A DNA stretch of 64,000 nt, taken from contig BQOK01000001.1 of NCBI GenBank assembly GCA_022835495.1, positions 1,240,001 through 1,304,000 on the forward strand. Reading direction: 5' to 3'. A program made the translations under genes and the position numbers. How positions within the stretch are numbered: position 1 is the first letter of the stretch; each line of letters starts with the position of its first letter. The notes beneath the pieces were generated by a model. The model saw nothing but the letters and a program-made list of their open reading frames with translations, did not search any database and had not been told where the DNA came from. Of this stretch, positions 49,915 to 57,773 are shown in pieces. The stretch is from Oscillospiraceae bacterium (GTDB taxonomy: Bacteria > Bacillota > Clostridia > Oscillospirales > Ruminococcaceae).

Positions 49915-50385
49915 TCACAGGGGAAACGGCTCGCCGTTCAGCGCCGCCCGCACCAGTTGTTCCCCTTCGTATTCGAGCTTCAGGAAAAAGAAAGGGGCGT
50001 CTCGTTCCAGCAGGTCCAAAAACAGCCGGTCGCCCGCCCAGAGGGGCAGCCCGGCCACCTTGGCCCTGGGCACCCAGGCAAGCTCGCCCTCGTCGCATTC
50101 CTTCAGGGCGCCGGCAAAGCAATCTGAGGTGAACAGGTGCATGTATTCCGTGGGCCACTCGCCGGAAACAAAGGTCACGATGCCCCGCGGGGTCCAGCCT
50201 GTCAGGGTAAGGCCTGTTTCCTCTTTGACTTCGCGGCACAGGCATTCGTCCGGGCTTTCGCCCTCTTCAAACTTGCCGCCCACGCCGATCCACTTGCCCG
50301 CGTTTGCGTCCCGCCGCTTTTTGGTGCGGTGCAGCATCAGGTATTCGCCGCCCCGTTCCAGGTAGCAAAGGGTGGAGTTGATCAT
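49915..50385 (-). CDS. Nudix hydrolase
   Basis: A 156-residue enzyme with a complete Nudix box, GKFEEGESPDECLCREVKEE (about 36-55), fitting Gx5Ex7REUxEExGU. The start LCYLERGGEYLMLHRTKK resembles MutT/8-oxo-dGTPase-like members, but the substrate cannot be assigned. It is the last gene of a minus-strand operon with yifB and two chromate-transporter halves: it begins 18 bp after the yifB stop and ends in a strong terminator. Confidence 0.9.
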   Translation of the reverse strand: MINSTLCYLERGGEYLMLHRTKKRRDANAGKWIGVGGKFEEGESPDECLCREVKEETGLTLTGWTPRGIVTFVSGEWPTEYMHLFTSDCFAGALKECDEGELAWVPRAKVAGLPLWAGDRLFLDLLERDAPFFFLKLEYEGEQLVRAALNGEPFPL

Positions 50386-50403
50386 CGTTTTCCCGCCTTT
50401 CCG

Positions 50404-51933
50404 TCAGGTATCGTACCAATATTTCCGGTCCAGGGTGCGGTATTGCAGCGCCTCGGCCACCTGGGCCGCGCCGATGGTTTCGCGTCCGGCCAGGTCGGCA
50501 ATGGTGCGGCTGACCTTGAGCACCCGGTCGTAGGCACGGGCCGAGAGGCCCAATCGGTCGAACGCGGCTTTCAGGGTGGTTTCGGCCGCCCTGTCAAGCG
50601 GGCAGGCCGCGCGCAGCAGCGCGCTGGGCAGCTGGGCGTTGCAGTGGACCCCGGCGCCCTGGTAGCGGGCCCGCTGCACCTCGCGGGCCGCCAGCACCCG
50701 CCCGCGGATCGCGGCGCTGGGCTCACCGGCGGCAGGGCCGCTGAGCTCGCCGTAGGCCACCGGCGGGACTTCCACATGCAGGTCGATGCGGTCCAAAAGC
50801 GGGCCGCTGATGCGCTGGCGGTACCGCTCAACGGCGCTGGGCGTGCAGGTGCAGGGCCGGGTGGGGTGGCCGAAATAGCCGCATTTACAGGGGTTCATGG
50901 CCGCCACCAGCATAAAGCGGCTGGGGTAGGTCACGGTGCCGCTGGCGCGGCTCACGGTCACCGCGCCGTCCTCCACCGGCTGGCGCAGCACCTCCAGCGC
51001 GTCGCGGTGGAATTCGGGCAGTTCGTCCAGAAAAAGCACCCCGTTGTGGGCCAGGCTCACCTCGCCGGGGCGCAGCGCCGCGCCGCCGCCCGCCAGGGCC
51101 GCCGCGCTCACGCTGTGGTGGGGGCTGCGGAAGGGCCGGCATGCCAGCAGGCCGGCGCCGCCGGGCAAAAGCCCCGCCACCGAATAGATGCCCGTGCACT
51201 CCATGGCTTCGCTGCGGGTGAGGGGCGGCAGAATGCCCGGCAGGCGTTTTGCCAGCATGGACTTGCCTACGCCGGGAGGCCCGATCAGCAAAAGATTGTG
51301 CCCGCCTGCCGCCGCAATCTCCAGGGCCCGGCGGGCCCCCAACTGGCCCCGCACATCGGCAAAGTCGGGCGCGGGGCCGGCGCTTTCCCCCGCAAAGGGG
51401 GCGGCGGGGGTGGGGCGGAGCGGTTCTTCCCCCGTGAGGTGCCGCACCACCTGGGCCGCGGTGGCGGCGCCGTATACCCGCAGGCCCTCCACCGCTGCGG
51501 CCTCGGCCGCGTTTTCGGCGGGCACGAACAGCTCGCTCACGCCGCAGCCCGCGGCCGCCAGCGCCATGGGCAGAATGCCCGCAACCGGCCGCAGCGCCCC
51601 GTCCAGCGAGAGCTCGCCCACAAAGGCCCGTGCGCTGTTTTGCCTGGGCAGCTGCCCGCTTGCGCACAGCAAAGCCAGCAGCACCGGCAGATCATACACC
51701 GGGCCGGTCTTGCGCACATCGGCGGGGGCCAGGTTCACCGTGATGCGGCTGGGCGGCCAGGCGTAGCCCAGGTTTTTTGCCGCGCTGCGCACCCGGTCGG
51801 CGGCCTCTTTCACGGCGCTGTCCGGCAGGCCCACAATGGCAAGCTGCGGCAGCCCGCCGCTGATGTCCGCCTCGGCGGTCACCGCAAAGCCGGCCAGCCC
51901 TTTCACGCCAAAGCTGTTTACCTTTGCAAACAT
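50404..51933 (-). CDS. YifB/ComM family Mg-chelatase-like AAA+ ATPase
   Basis: A 509-residue protein. The N-terminal lon-protease-like ChlI domain begins AKVNSFGVKGLAGFAVTAEAD. Walker A is IGPPGVGKSMLAKRLPGILP at about 213, Walker B LFLDELPEF at about 298, and SRASGTVTYPSRFMLVAAMN follows. The C-terminal domain carries the zinc-like cluster NPCKCGYFGHPTRPCTC. ComM/YifB promotes branch migration in natural transformation in Gram-negatives; the role in Clostridia is unclear. I placed the start at 51933 (MFAKVNSFG), the family start, after GGGAGG. Confidence 0.93.
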   Translation of the reverse strand: MFAKVNSFGVKGLAGFAVTAEADISGGLPQLAIVGLPDSAVKEAADRVRSAAKNLGYAWPPSRITVNLAPADVRKTGPVYDLPVLLALLCASGQLPRQNSARAFVGELSLDGALRPVAGILPMALAAAGCGVSELFVPAENAAEAAAVEGLRVYGAATAAQVVRHLTGEEPLRPTPAAPFAGESAGPAPDFADVRGQLGARRALEIAAAGGHNLLLIGPPGVGKSMLAKRLPGILPPLTRSEAMECTGIYSVAGLLPGGAGLLACRPFRSPHHSVSAAALAGGGAALRPGEVSLAHNGVLFLDELPEFHRDALEVLRQPVEDGAVTVSRASGTVTYPSRFMLVAAMNPCKCGYFGHPTRPCTCTPSAVERYRQRISGPLLDRIDLHVEVPPVAYGELSGPAAGEPSAAIRGRVLAAREVQRARYQGAGVHCNAQLPSALLRAACPLDRAAETTLKAAFDRLGLSARAYDRVLKVSRTIADLAGRETIGAAQVAEALQYRTLDRKYWYDT

Positions 51934-51952
51934 GGCCCATGCCTCCCTGCTT

Positions 51953-52525
51953 TTAAAAACTGAATACCGCGCCCACCAGCCCGGCAAATGCAATGAACGC
52001 GATGGGATGGATCTTTTTGAATTTGCGCTGGGCCCAGAACAAAAATACCCCCAATGCCAGCGCCTTCCATACAAATAGATCCCCTGGGCTGCCGCTGGCC
52101 GCGAAGGCGGGCAGGTCCAGCATGGTCACCTTGAACACGCTCATTCCGGCCGCGGCCACCAGCGCGATGGAGGCGGGGCGCAGCCCGTAAAAGCCGCGCT
52201 GCACCAGGGGGCTGTTCTGAAAGCGCTTGAGCATGCGGGCGATGACAAGGATGATCACGATGGAGGGCGAAATGAGCCCCAGCGTGGCGACCACGCCGCC
52301 CGGCACGCCCGCGGTCAGGTAGCCGGCATAGGTGGCCATGTTGATGCCCAGCGCGCCTGGGGTGGACTCGCTCACCGCGATCATGTTGGCAACGTCCGCG
52401 TGGGTGTACCAGCCGGTGGTGTCGGCAATGTTGTACAGAAAAGGCAGGGTGGCAAGGCCGCCGCCCACCGCGAACAGGCCCGCCTTGGCAAATTCATAGA
52501 ACAGGCGCAGATAGGTCCACAGCAC
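51953..52525 (-). CDS. Chromate transporter family protein, second half-unit
   Basis: A 190-residue CHR-family membrane protein with about six helices. FAKAGLFAVGGGLATLPFL at about 12 and AVSESTPGALGINMATYAGY at about 49 are the family signatures. Short CHR proteins work as pairs encoded side by side with opposite membrane orientation, as here with the gene upstream (3 bp apart). Substrates may be chromate or other oxyanions; many anaerobe members are uncharacterised. A ribosome site AAGGGGGG lies upstream. Confidence 0.9.
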   Translation of the reverse strand: MLWTYLRLFYEFAKAGLFAVGGGLATLPFLYNIADTTGWYTHADVANMIAVSESTPGALGINMATYAGYLTAGVPGGVVATLGLISPSIVIILVIARMLKRFQNSPLVQRGFYGLRPASIALVAAAGMSVFKVTMLDLPAFAASGSPGDLFVWKALALGVFLFWAQRKFKKIHPIAFIAFAGLVGAVFSF

Positions 52526-52528
52526 GCC

Positions 52529-53083
52529 TCACCGCCCCCCTTCCGGCCGTTTCAGAGCAATGCCGGCCGCCGCGGCCGCCACCACGTAAACGGCGGGGCT
52601 GACGCCGATGGGAAGCAGATCGCCGAACACCGACAAAAGAAAAATGACCGCAAAGATGGCCAGGGTCTTTTTGTCCAGGATGGACTTTTTCCACAGGCGC
52701 AGCACTGCGTTCAGGATCAGCACGCACACGCACACCCGGATGCCTGCGAACGCGCTGCGCACCACGGGGTAGGCGAGCAGGTAGCCCAGCCCCGCCGCAA
52801 TGAGCGACAGCAGGATGATGGGCACAAAGGCAAACCCCACCGTGGCCACCACCCCGCCCAGGGGCCCCTTGCGCTTGTTGCCCACAAAGGTGGACACGTT
52901 CACCGCAATGATGCCGGGGGTGCACTGCCCGATGGCAAAATAGTCGGCCAGGTCCTCTTCGGTGACCCAGCCGCGCTTTTCCACGCACTCCCGCTCCAGA
53001 ATGGGCAGCATGGCGTAGCCGCCGCCAAAGGTAACGCTGCCGATCTTTGCAAAGGTGAGGAACAGCTCCAGATAGTCCCGCAC
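52529..53083 (-). CDS. Chromate transporter family protein, first half-unit
   Basis: A 184-residue partner of the preceding CHR protein: LELFLTFAKIGSVTFGGGYA at its start and AIGQCTPGIIAVNVSTFVG at about 50. I chose GTG 53083 (VRDYLELF) because AAAGGGAAG lies 9 bp upstream and this gives the standard N-terminus. The in-frame ATG at 53122 overlaps the -10 box and would lie at or before the transcript start. It is the first gene of the chr-chr-yifB-Nudix operon. Confidence 0.88.
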   Translation of the reverse strand: MRDYLELFLTFAKIGSVTFGGGYAMLPILERECVEKRGWVTEEDLADYFAIGQCTPGIIAVNVSTFVGNKRKGPLGGVVATVGFAFVPIILLSLIAAGLGYLLAYPVVRSAFAGIRVCVCVLILNAVLRLWKKSILDKKTLAIFAVIFLLSVFGDLLPIGVSPAVYVVAAAAAGIALKRPEGGR

Positions 53084-53117
53084 GCAAAACCACTTCCCTT
53101 TATAAATCACTGGAATA

Positions 53118-53147
53118 AGCATACCACGCAGGCGGGTGCGCCCGCAA
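53118..53147 (-). promoter_or_regulatory. Promoter of the chr-chr-yifB-Nudix operon
   Basis: On the minus strand TTGCGG (53147-53142) and TATGCT (53123-53118), 18 bp apart. Confidence 0.6.
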
Positions 53148-53178
53148 GCCAAACCTTGCCAAAACCGACCCGGTTCGA

Positions 53179-53207
53179 TTGACATTCGCCCCCGCCTGCC
53201 TTACAAT
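53179..53207 (+). promoter_or_regulatory. Sigma-A-type promoter for the phosphohexomutase gene
   Basis: TTGACA (53179-53184) and TACAAT (53202-53207), 17 bp apart, divergent from the chr operon promoter. A CACTTT/AAAGTG hairpin lies in the leader. Confidence 0.85.
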
Positions 53208-53267
53208 AGAAGAAACTGGACACTTTATACAAAAAGTGCCGGACATCACAAAAAGCAGGTGTGTGCA

Positions 53268-54980
53268 ATGTATAAAGCAGAATACGAGCGCTGGCTTGCC
53301 CATGCGCTCAGCGACCCTGACCTGAAGCCCGAACTGGAGAGCGTGGCCGGCGACGACGAGGCCATCCAGGACCGGTTCGCCGTTTCGCTGAAATTCGGCA
53401 CTGCCGGGCTGCGGGGCGTCATTGGCGCCGGCACCAACCGCATGAATGTGTACGTGATCCGCCAGGCAACCCAGGGCCTGGCGAACTGGGTCAGGACCCA
53501 GGGCGGCAGCCAGACCGTGGCCATCAGCTTCGACAGCCGCAACAAAAGCGACGTGTTTGCCCGCGCCGCGGCCGAGGTGCTGGCCGCAAACGGGGTTAAG
53601 GTGCGTATTTACAGCGCGCTGATGCCGGTGCCGGCCCTGAGCTTTGCCACCCGTTATTACAATTGCAACGCGGGCATCATGGTAACGGCCAGCCACAACC
53701 CGGCAAAATACAACGGCTATAAGGCCTATGGGCCGGACGGCTGCCAGATGACCGACGAGGCCGCCGATGTGGTGTACGCCGAGATCCAAAAGACCGACGT
53801 GCTCACCGGCGCAAAGGCCATGCCCTTTGAAGAGGGGCTGGCCGAGGGCCTGATCCAGTATGTGGGCGAGGATTGCTGCGAAGCCCTGTACGCCGCCATC
53901 GAAAGCCGCCAGGTGCGGCCCGGCCTGTGCGCCAACGCGGGGCTCAAGCTGGTGTACAGCCCGCTGAACGGCAGCGGCCTTGTGCCGGTGATGCGGGTTC
54001 TGGGAGATATCGGCATCACGGATATTACCATTGTGCCCGAGCAAAAGGACCCGGACGGCAATTTCCCCACCTGCCCCTACCCGAACCCCGAAATTTTTGA
54101 GGCGCTGCGCCTGGGGCTGGAGTTGGCCGAGAAAAACGGCGCCGACCTGATGCTGGCCACCGACCCGGACGCCGACCGTGTGGGCATTGCGGTGCGCTGC
54201 AAAAACGGCAGCTACGAGCTGCTCAGCGGCAACGAGGTGGGCGTGCTGCTGCTGGATTACATCTGTGCAGCCCGCATGGAAAACGGCACCATGCCCAAGG
54301 ATCCGGTCATGGTAAAGAGCATTGTGTCCACCCCTTTGGCGGATGTGGTTGCGGCCCACTACGGCGTGGAGTGCCGCAATGTGCTCACCGGTTTCAAGTG
54401 GATCGGCGACCAGATCGCCCGGCTGGAGGCTGCGGGCGAGGTGGAGCGGTTCATCTTTGGCTTCGAGGAGAGCTACGGCTACCTGGCGGGCAGCTATGTG
54501 CGGGATAAGGACGCGGTCATCGGCAGCATGCTGATCTGCGAGATGGCGGCCTATTACCGCAGCAAGGGTTCCTCCATCAAGGAGGAGCTGGAGCGCATTT
54601 ACACCCAGTACGGCCGCTATTTGAACAAGGTGGACTCCTTCGAGTTCCCGGGCCTTTCCGGCATGGACAAAATGGCCGCCATTATGGAAAAGCTGCGCAG
54701 CCAGCCCCCCCGCGAGTTTGCGGGTTACAGGGTGCTCACGGTGGCCGATTATGAAAAGGGAACCGTGACCGAGCTGGCCACCGGAAACACACAGCCCACC
54801 GGGCTGCCCGCCGCAAACGTGCTGATCTACGCGCTGGAGGGGGGCGCCGCGGTGGTGGTGCGCCCCAGCGGCACCGAGCCCAAGATTAAAACCTATTTCA
54901 CCACCCTGGGCAAGGATCTTGCCGCCGCCGAGGCCCAAAAGGAAGCTCTGGCTGCGGCGCTGGGGCCTGTGCTTGCCTGA
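53268..54980 (+). CDS. pgcA: Phosphoglucomutase/phosphomannomutase
   Basis: A 570-residue alpha-D-phosphohexomutase interconverting glucose-1- and glucose-6-phosphate (or mannose forms), feeding cell wall and glycogen precursors. KFGTAGLRGVIGAGTNRMN is at about 43. The phosphoserine loop is TASHNPAKYNGYKAYG at about 143, the metal loop TDPDADRVGIAVR at about 300, the sugar loop GFEESYGYLAGSYVRDKDA at about 400 and the phosphate-binding loop RPSGTEPKIKTYF at about 533. This length matches the Firmicutes PgcA type. It has its own promoter and terminator. Confidence 0.94.
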   Translation: MYKAEYERWLAHALSDPDLKPELESVAGDDEAIQDRFAVSLKFGTAGLRGVIGAGTNRMNVYVIRQATQGLANWVRTQGGSQTVAISFDSRNKSDVFARAAAEVLAANGVKVRIYSALMPVPALSFATRYYNCNAGIMVTASHNPAKYNGYKAYGPDGCQMTDEAADVVYAEIQKTDVLTGAKAMPFEEGLAEGLIQYVGEDCCEALYAAIESRQVRPGLCANAGLKLVYSPLNGSGLVPVMRVLGDIGITDITIVPEQKDPDGNFPTCPYPNPEIFEALRLGLELAEKNGADLMLATDPDADRVGIAVRCKNGSYELLSGNEVGVLLLDYICAARMENGTMPKDPVMVKSIVSTPLADVVAAHYGVECRNVLTGFKWIGDQIARLEAAGEVERFIFGFEESYGYLAGSYVRDKDAVIGSMLICEMAAYYRSKGSSIKEELERIYTQYGRYLNKVDSFEFPGLSGMDKMAAIMEKLRSQPPREFAGYRVLTVADYEKGTVTELATGNTQPTGLPAANVLIYALEGGAAVVVRPSGTEPKIKTYFTTLGKDLAAAEAQKEALAAALGPVLA

Positions 54981-54997
54981 CGTTTTAAACCGCATCC

Positions 54998-55030
54998 GGG
55001 CGGCGCTGTGGAAAACAGCGCCGCCCTTTT
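54998..55030 (+). terminator. Terminator after the phosphohexomutase gene
   Basis: GGGCGGCGCTGT pairs with ACAGCGCCGCCC, followed by TTTT. Confidence 0.88.
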
Positions 55031-55103
55031 CGCGTTCTGTGCAATAAAACGCTTGCGCGCGGCGTATCCAGAGTAAAAGGAGCCAAAAAGGAGGCTGGAT
55101 GGG

Positions 55104-55916
55104 ATGAAACACAAAGGTTTGGCTGCGCTGCTGGCAGCTGGCTGCCTTGCACTGCTGGCGGGGTGCGCCGCGCCGGGCGGCAGCCCGGCGAGCGCTTCAG
55201 GGGCGTGGGACCCATGCGTGCCGGAGGAAGGGGCGGCCGCCGTGACCTGCCGCATTGTGGACGGCGCGGCCGACGGCGCACTGCTGCTGGCGGGCCAGGG
55301 GGAAGATGAGGGCCTGTACCGGCTGGGGGTGGGCGAAACGCCCCTGTTCCTGGACGACCGGCCGGCCGCGGCTGCAGACCTTGCCGACGGCATGCTGGTG
55401 ACCGTGTACTTTGACGGCCAGGTGCAGGAGAGCTACCCCGCAGGCTTTTCCGGCGTGAGTGAAATTCGCGCCCAAAGCCAGGGGGCGGACGACCGCTGCG
55501 GCCTGGTGCTGGAGGTGTTCGAGGAGCTGTGGAACACCGACGAGGGCCTGAACGACGGCGTGGTGGAGCTGGGGGTGGACATTGACCCCGCCCTGGTGCC
55601 GAATGCCGCGGAACGGGCGGGCATTGCCTGGCGCTTTGGGGAGCTGCGCGGCGTGCAGAACCCTTTGCAGGGCACCTGGGAAGAGCTGGCAGAGCAGGGA
55701 TACATCCAAAAAGAGGGGCTGATCTGGCCGGAGGGCTGCTTTTTCTCCTTCCACGCGGCGGAAAACACCCAGCCCGCCGCCGACCGCTTTGAATTCGACG
55801 CCCAGAAGTGGCGCAGCGGCCTTGGCGCTTATTTCTTTCAGAACTGCACCGCCAGAGCCGCGAAGGGCGGGGCGGGCGGCTGGACGTATGAGGTGGGCGC
55901 GCATGCCATTGCGTAA
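55104..55916 (+). CDS. Lipoprotein of unknown function
   Basis: A 270-residue exported lipoprotein with lipobox LLAGC (Cys21). Residues about 45-115 form a small beta-rich domain (ALLLAGQGEDEGLYRLGVG, then DLADGMLVTVYFDGQVQES), reminiscent of OB-like DUF3221-type folds. The C-terminal half (about 125-255) is a separate mixed domain. I do not recognise a family. AAAAAGGAGG lies 9 bp before the ATG. It stands alone, with a long inverted repeat downstream. Confidence 0.72.
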   Translation: MKHKGLAALLAAGCLALLAGCAAPGGSPASASGAWDPCVPEEGAAAVTCRIVDGAADGALLLAGQGEDEGLYRLGVGETPLFLDDRPAAAADLADGMLVTVYFDGQVQESYPAGFSGVSEIRAQSQGADDRCGLVLEVFEELWNTDEGLNDGVVELGVDIDPALVPNAAERAGIAWRFGELRGVQNPLQGTWEELAEQGYIQKEGLIWPEGCFFSFHAAENTQPAADRFEFDAQKWRSGLGAYFFQNCTARAAKGGAGGWTYEVGAHAIA

Positions 55917-56009
55917 GGCGGCCGCCCTGGCGGGAGAAAGAACGGATAAGACGTGAATATGGTTTGCCGGCGTGTTAAAAACGCGGCGGCCCGGAAATAA
56001 AACGGAGCG

Positions 56010-56067
56010 CCAAACCACAGCGCCCCTCCCGGTTTGAACCGACCGGGAGGGGCGCTCTGTGGTTTGG
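56010..56067. repeat. Long inverted repeat between convergent genes
   Basis: CCAAACCACAGCGCCCCTCC and four further bases pair with the mirror sequence ending TGTGGTTTGG. This gives about 24-bp arms around an 8-base loop, with one or two mismatches. It is longer than an ordinary terminator and lacks an adjacent T run on the plus side. It may be a bidirectional terminator or a small repeat element. The rest of 55917-56126 shows no gene. Confidence 0.7.
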
Positions 56068-56126
56068 AAGTGATCGTTTTTGTGCCACAGTGGGCACCCG
56101 CCCCATTCCAGGGGCTTGAAAAGGCG

Positions 56127-57755
56127 TTACTCCCTTTGTTCCAGCGCGGTCTGGTCCAGCAGGCCCATACGCCGGGCGCCGTGGGTGAGCTGAACCAGAA
56201 GATCGTGCAGCTGGCCGGCGGTGGCGGTGAAATCCAGCACCACATTGGCCGCAGCGGCCAGGGAAATGGCCTCCAACGGGATGCCCAGCTGCAAAAACAT
56301 CAGGGTGTAGCAGGAGATGGCGCCGCCGGGGATGGGAGGCGCCGCCACCGACAGCACCACCGCGTTCACCACGCACAGCACCAGGCTGCCTGTGGACAGC
56401 TCGACCCCGTACACCTGGGCCGCGAACAGGGGCACCAGAATGAACAGGTTCACCGCGTGGGGCATGAACACCACGCTGCCAAAGGGCAGGGCGAAATTGG
56501 TGAGCTTTTCATCGATGCCCAGCTCCTTGCGGCAGCAGTGCATCATGGAGGGAAACGCCGCCGCCGAGGAGGCGGTGGTCAGCGCGATCAAAAACGGCGG
56601 CCCCAGCTTTCGGACGGCCTGCAGGGGCGAGAGCCCCGCCTTCATCAGGGAGAGGGTTTCCAAAACCACCTCCAGGGCCGAGAGCGCCACCGACAGGGCC
56701 ACCACCCGCAGCAGACCCGCCGCGCTTTGCGCCAGGGCCCCCTGCAGCATGAGCCGCAGCACCGACAGAAAGATGAACCCGGGCACCAGCGCGCTGATGG
56801 CCGAGAGGATGAACTGCACCACCGCGTTGGACTGCTCCACCACCTGCCCCAGCGCCTGCAGCCGGTCGCGCAGCAGGATCATCACGACCCCCACCACCGC
56901 GCCCATGAACAGGATCTGCAGGGTGTTGCCGGCCAGGAACGGCTCCACGATATTGCCGGGCACCACGTCCAGCACCATTTCCACAATGGACTGGAAAACG
57001 CTCTGGCTACTTTGCAGCCCGCTCAGGGCCGGCCGGAAACAGACCAGGGCCGCCGCCATGCAAAAAACGCCGAAGGTCGAGGAGATGAGTAAAAAACGGC
57101 CCAGCAGCTTGCGGCCGATCACGCCCAGCCGGCGGGTATCGCCGATGTTCACGATGCCCCACACCATTGAGAGAAACATCATGGGGCCCACAATGCAGGA
57201 GAAAAGCCCCAAAAAGGTATTGAAGAGCGGGTTCAGCAGCGTATCCAGCAGCGCGCTGCGCCAGCCCTGGGGCAGCAGCAGCCCCAGCCCGCCCAGCGCC
57301 AGCGCCAGCACGGCGGCAAAGAGCACCTGTGAGAGCTGGCTGTGCCTGCGCCCGGCTTTTTGGGTGCAGGAGAGCAGGTTGCAGCCGCCGCGGTATTGCC
57401 AGACCAGAGAAAGGCCCAGGTTTTCCAGCATGGCCCGGCCCAAAGCTTCGCTGCCCAGGGCCTCGTTTTCCGCTTCGCCCGGGGCCAGCGGGTCGCAGGG
57501 CGCGCCGCCGCAGCGCAGGGTCAGCAGCACCCGGCCCATCCGGCGTGCCAGTTCCACCGTGTAATGGGCGTTTAGCCCTGTTTGCCGCTGCCAGTACAGC
57601 AGCACCTCTTCCACCGACAGGCGGTTGCGCAGCGCGTCTTTGTGGTCGGCGCCCAGGGCTTCCAGGCCCTGGCCCACAAAGTCGGCCGCAGCGCCGATGC
57701 CCTGTGGGGAAAAGTCGAACGTGCCGCGCAGAAACCTGCGCTTTTGAAGCTCCAT
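56127..57755 (-). CDS. Cation:dicarboxylate symporter-family transporter with N-terminal HATPase-like domain (paralogue B)
   Basis: A 542-residue protein in two parts. Residues about 1-130 are soluble: RNRLSVEEVLLYWQ, then a CGGAPCDPLAPGE segment and LGLSLVWQYRGGCNLLSC. They follow the plan of RsbW/SpoIIAB-type GHKL ATPase domains but lack the usual catalytic-looking residues. Residues about 140-530 are a cation:dicarboxylate/amino acid symporter, with the serine-rich re-entrant loop TTASSAAAFPSM (about 428) and PPIPGGAISCY (about 483) in the second hairpin. Uptake of acidic amino acids or C4 acids is inferred; the soluble domain may regulate transport. It starts 18 bp after its paralogue ends, with AGGGAGGA as ribosome site. 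Confidence 0.8.
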   Translation of the reverse strand: MELQKRRFLRGTFDFSPQGIGAAADFVGQGLEALGADHKDALRNRLSVEEVLLYWQRQTGLNAHYTVELARRMGRVLLTLRCGGAPCDPLAPGEAENEALGSEALGRAMLENLGLSLVWQYRGGCNLLSCTQKAGRRHSQLSQVLFAAVLALALGGLGLLLPQGWRSALLDTLLNPLFNTFLGLFSCIVGPMMFLSMVWGIVNIGDTRRLGVIGRKLLGRFLLISSTFGVFCMAAALVCFRPALSGLQSSQSVFQSIVEMVLDVVPGNIVEPFLAGNTLQILFMGAVVGVVMILLRDRLQALGQVVEQSNAVVQFILSAISALVPGFIFLSVLRLMLQGALAQSAAGLLRVVALSVALSALEVVLETLSLMKAGLSPLQAVRKLGPPFLIALTTASSAAAFPSMMHCCRKELGIDEKLTNFALPFGSVVFMPHAVNLFILVPLFAAQVYGVELSTGSLVLCVVNAVVLSVAAPPIPGGAISCYTLMFLQLGIPLEAISLAAAANVVLDFTATAGQLHDLLVQLTHGARRMGLLDQTALEQRE

Positions 57756-57773
57756 CGGTTTTTCCTCCCTTCG

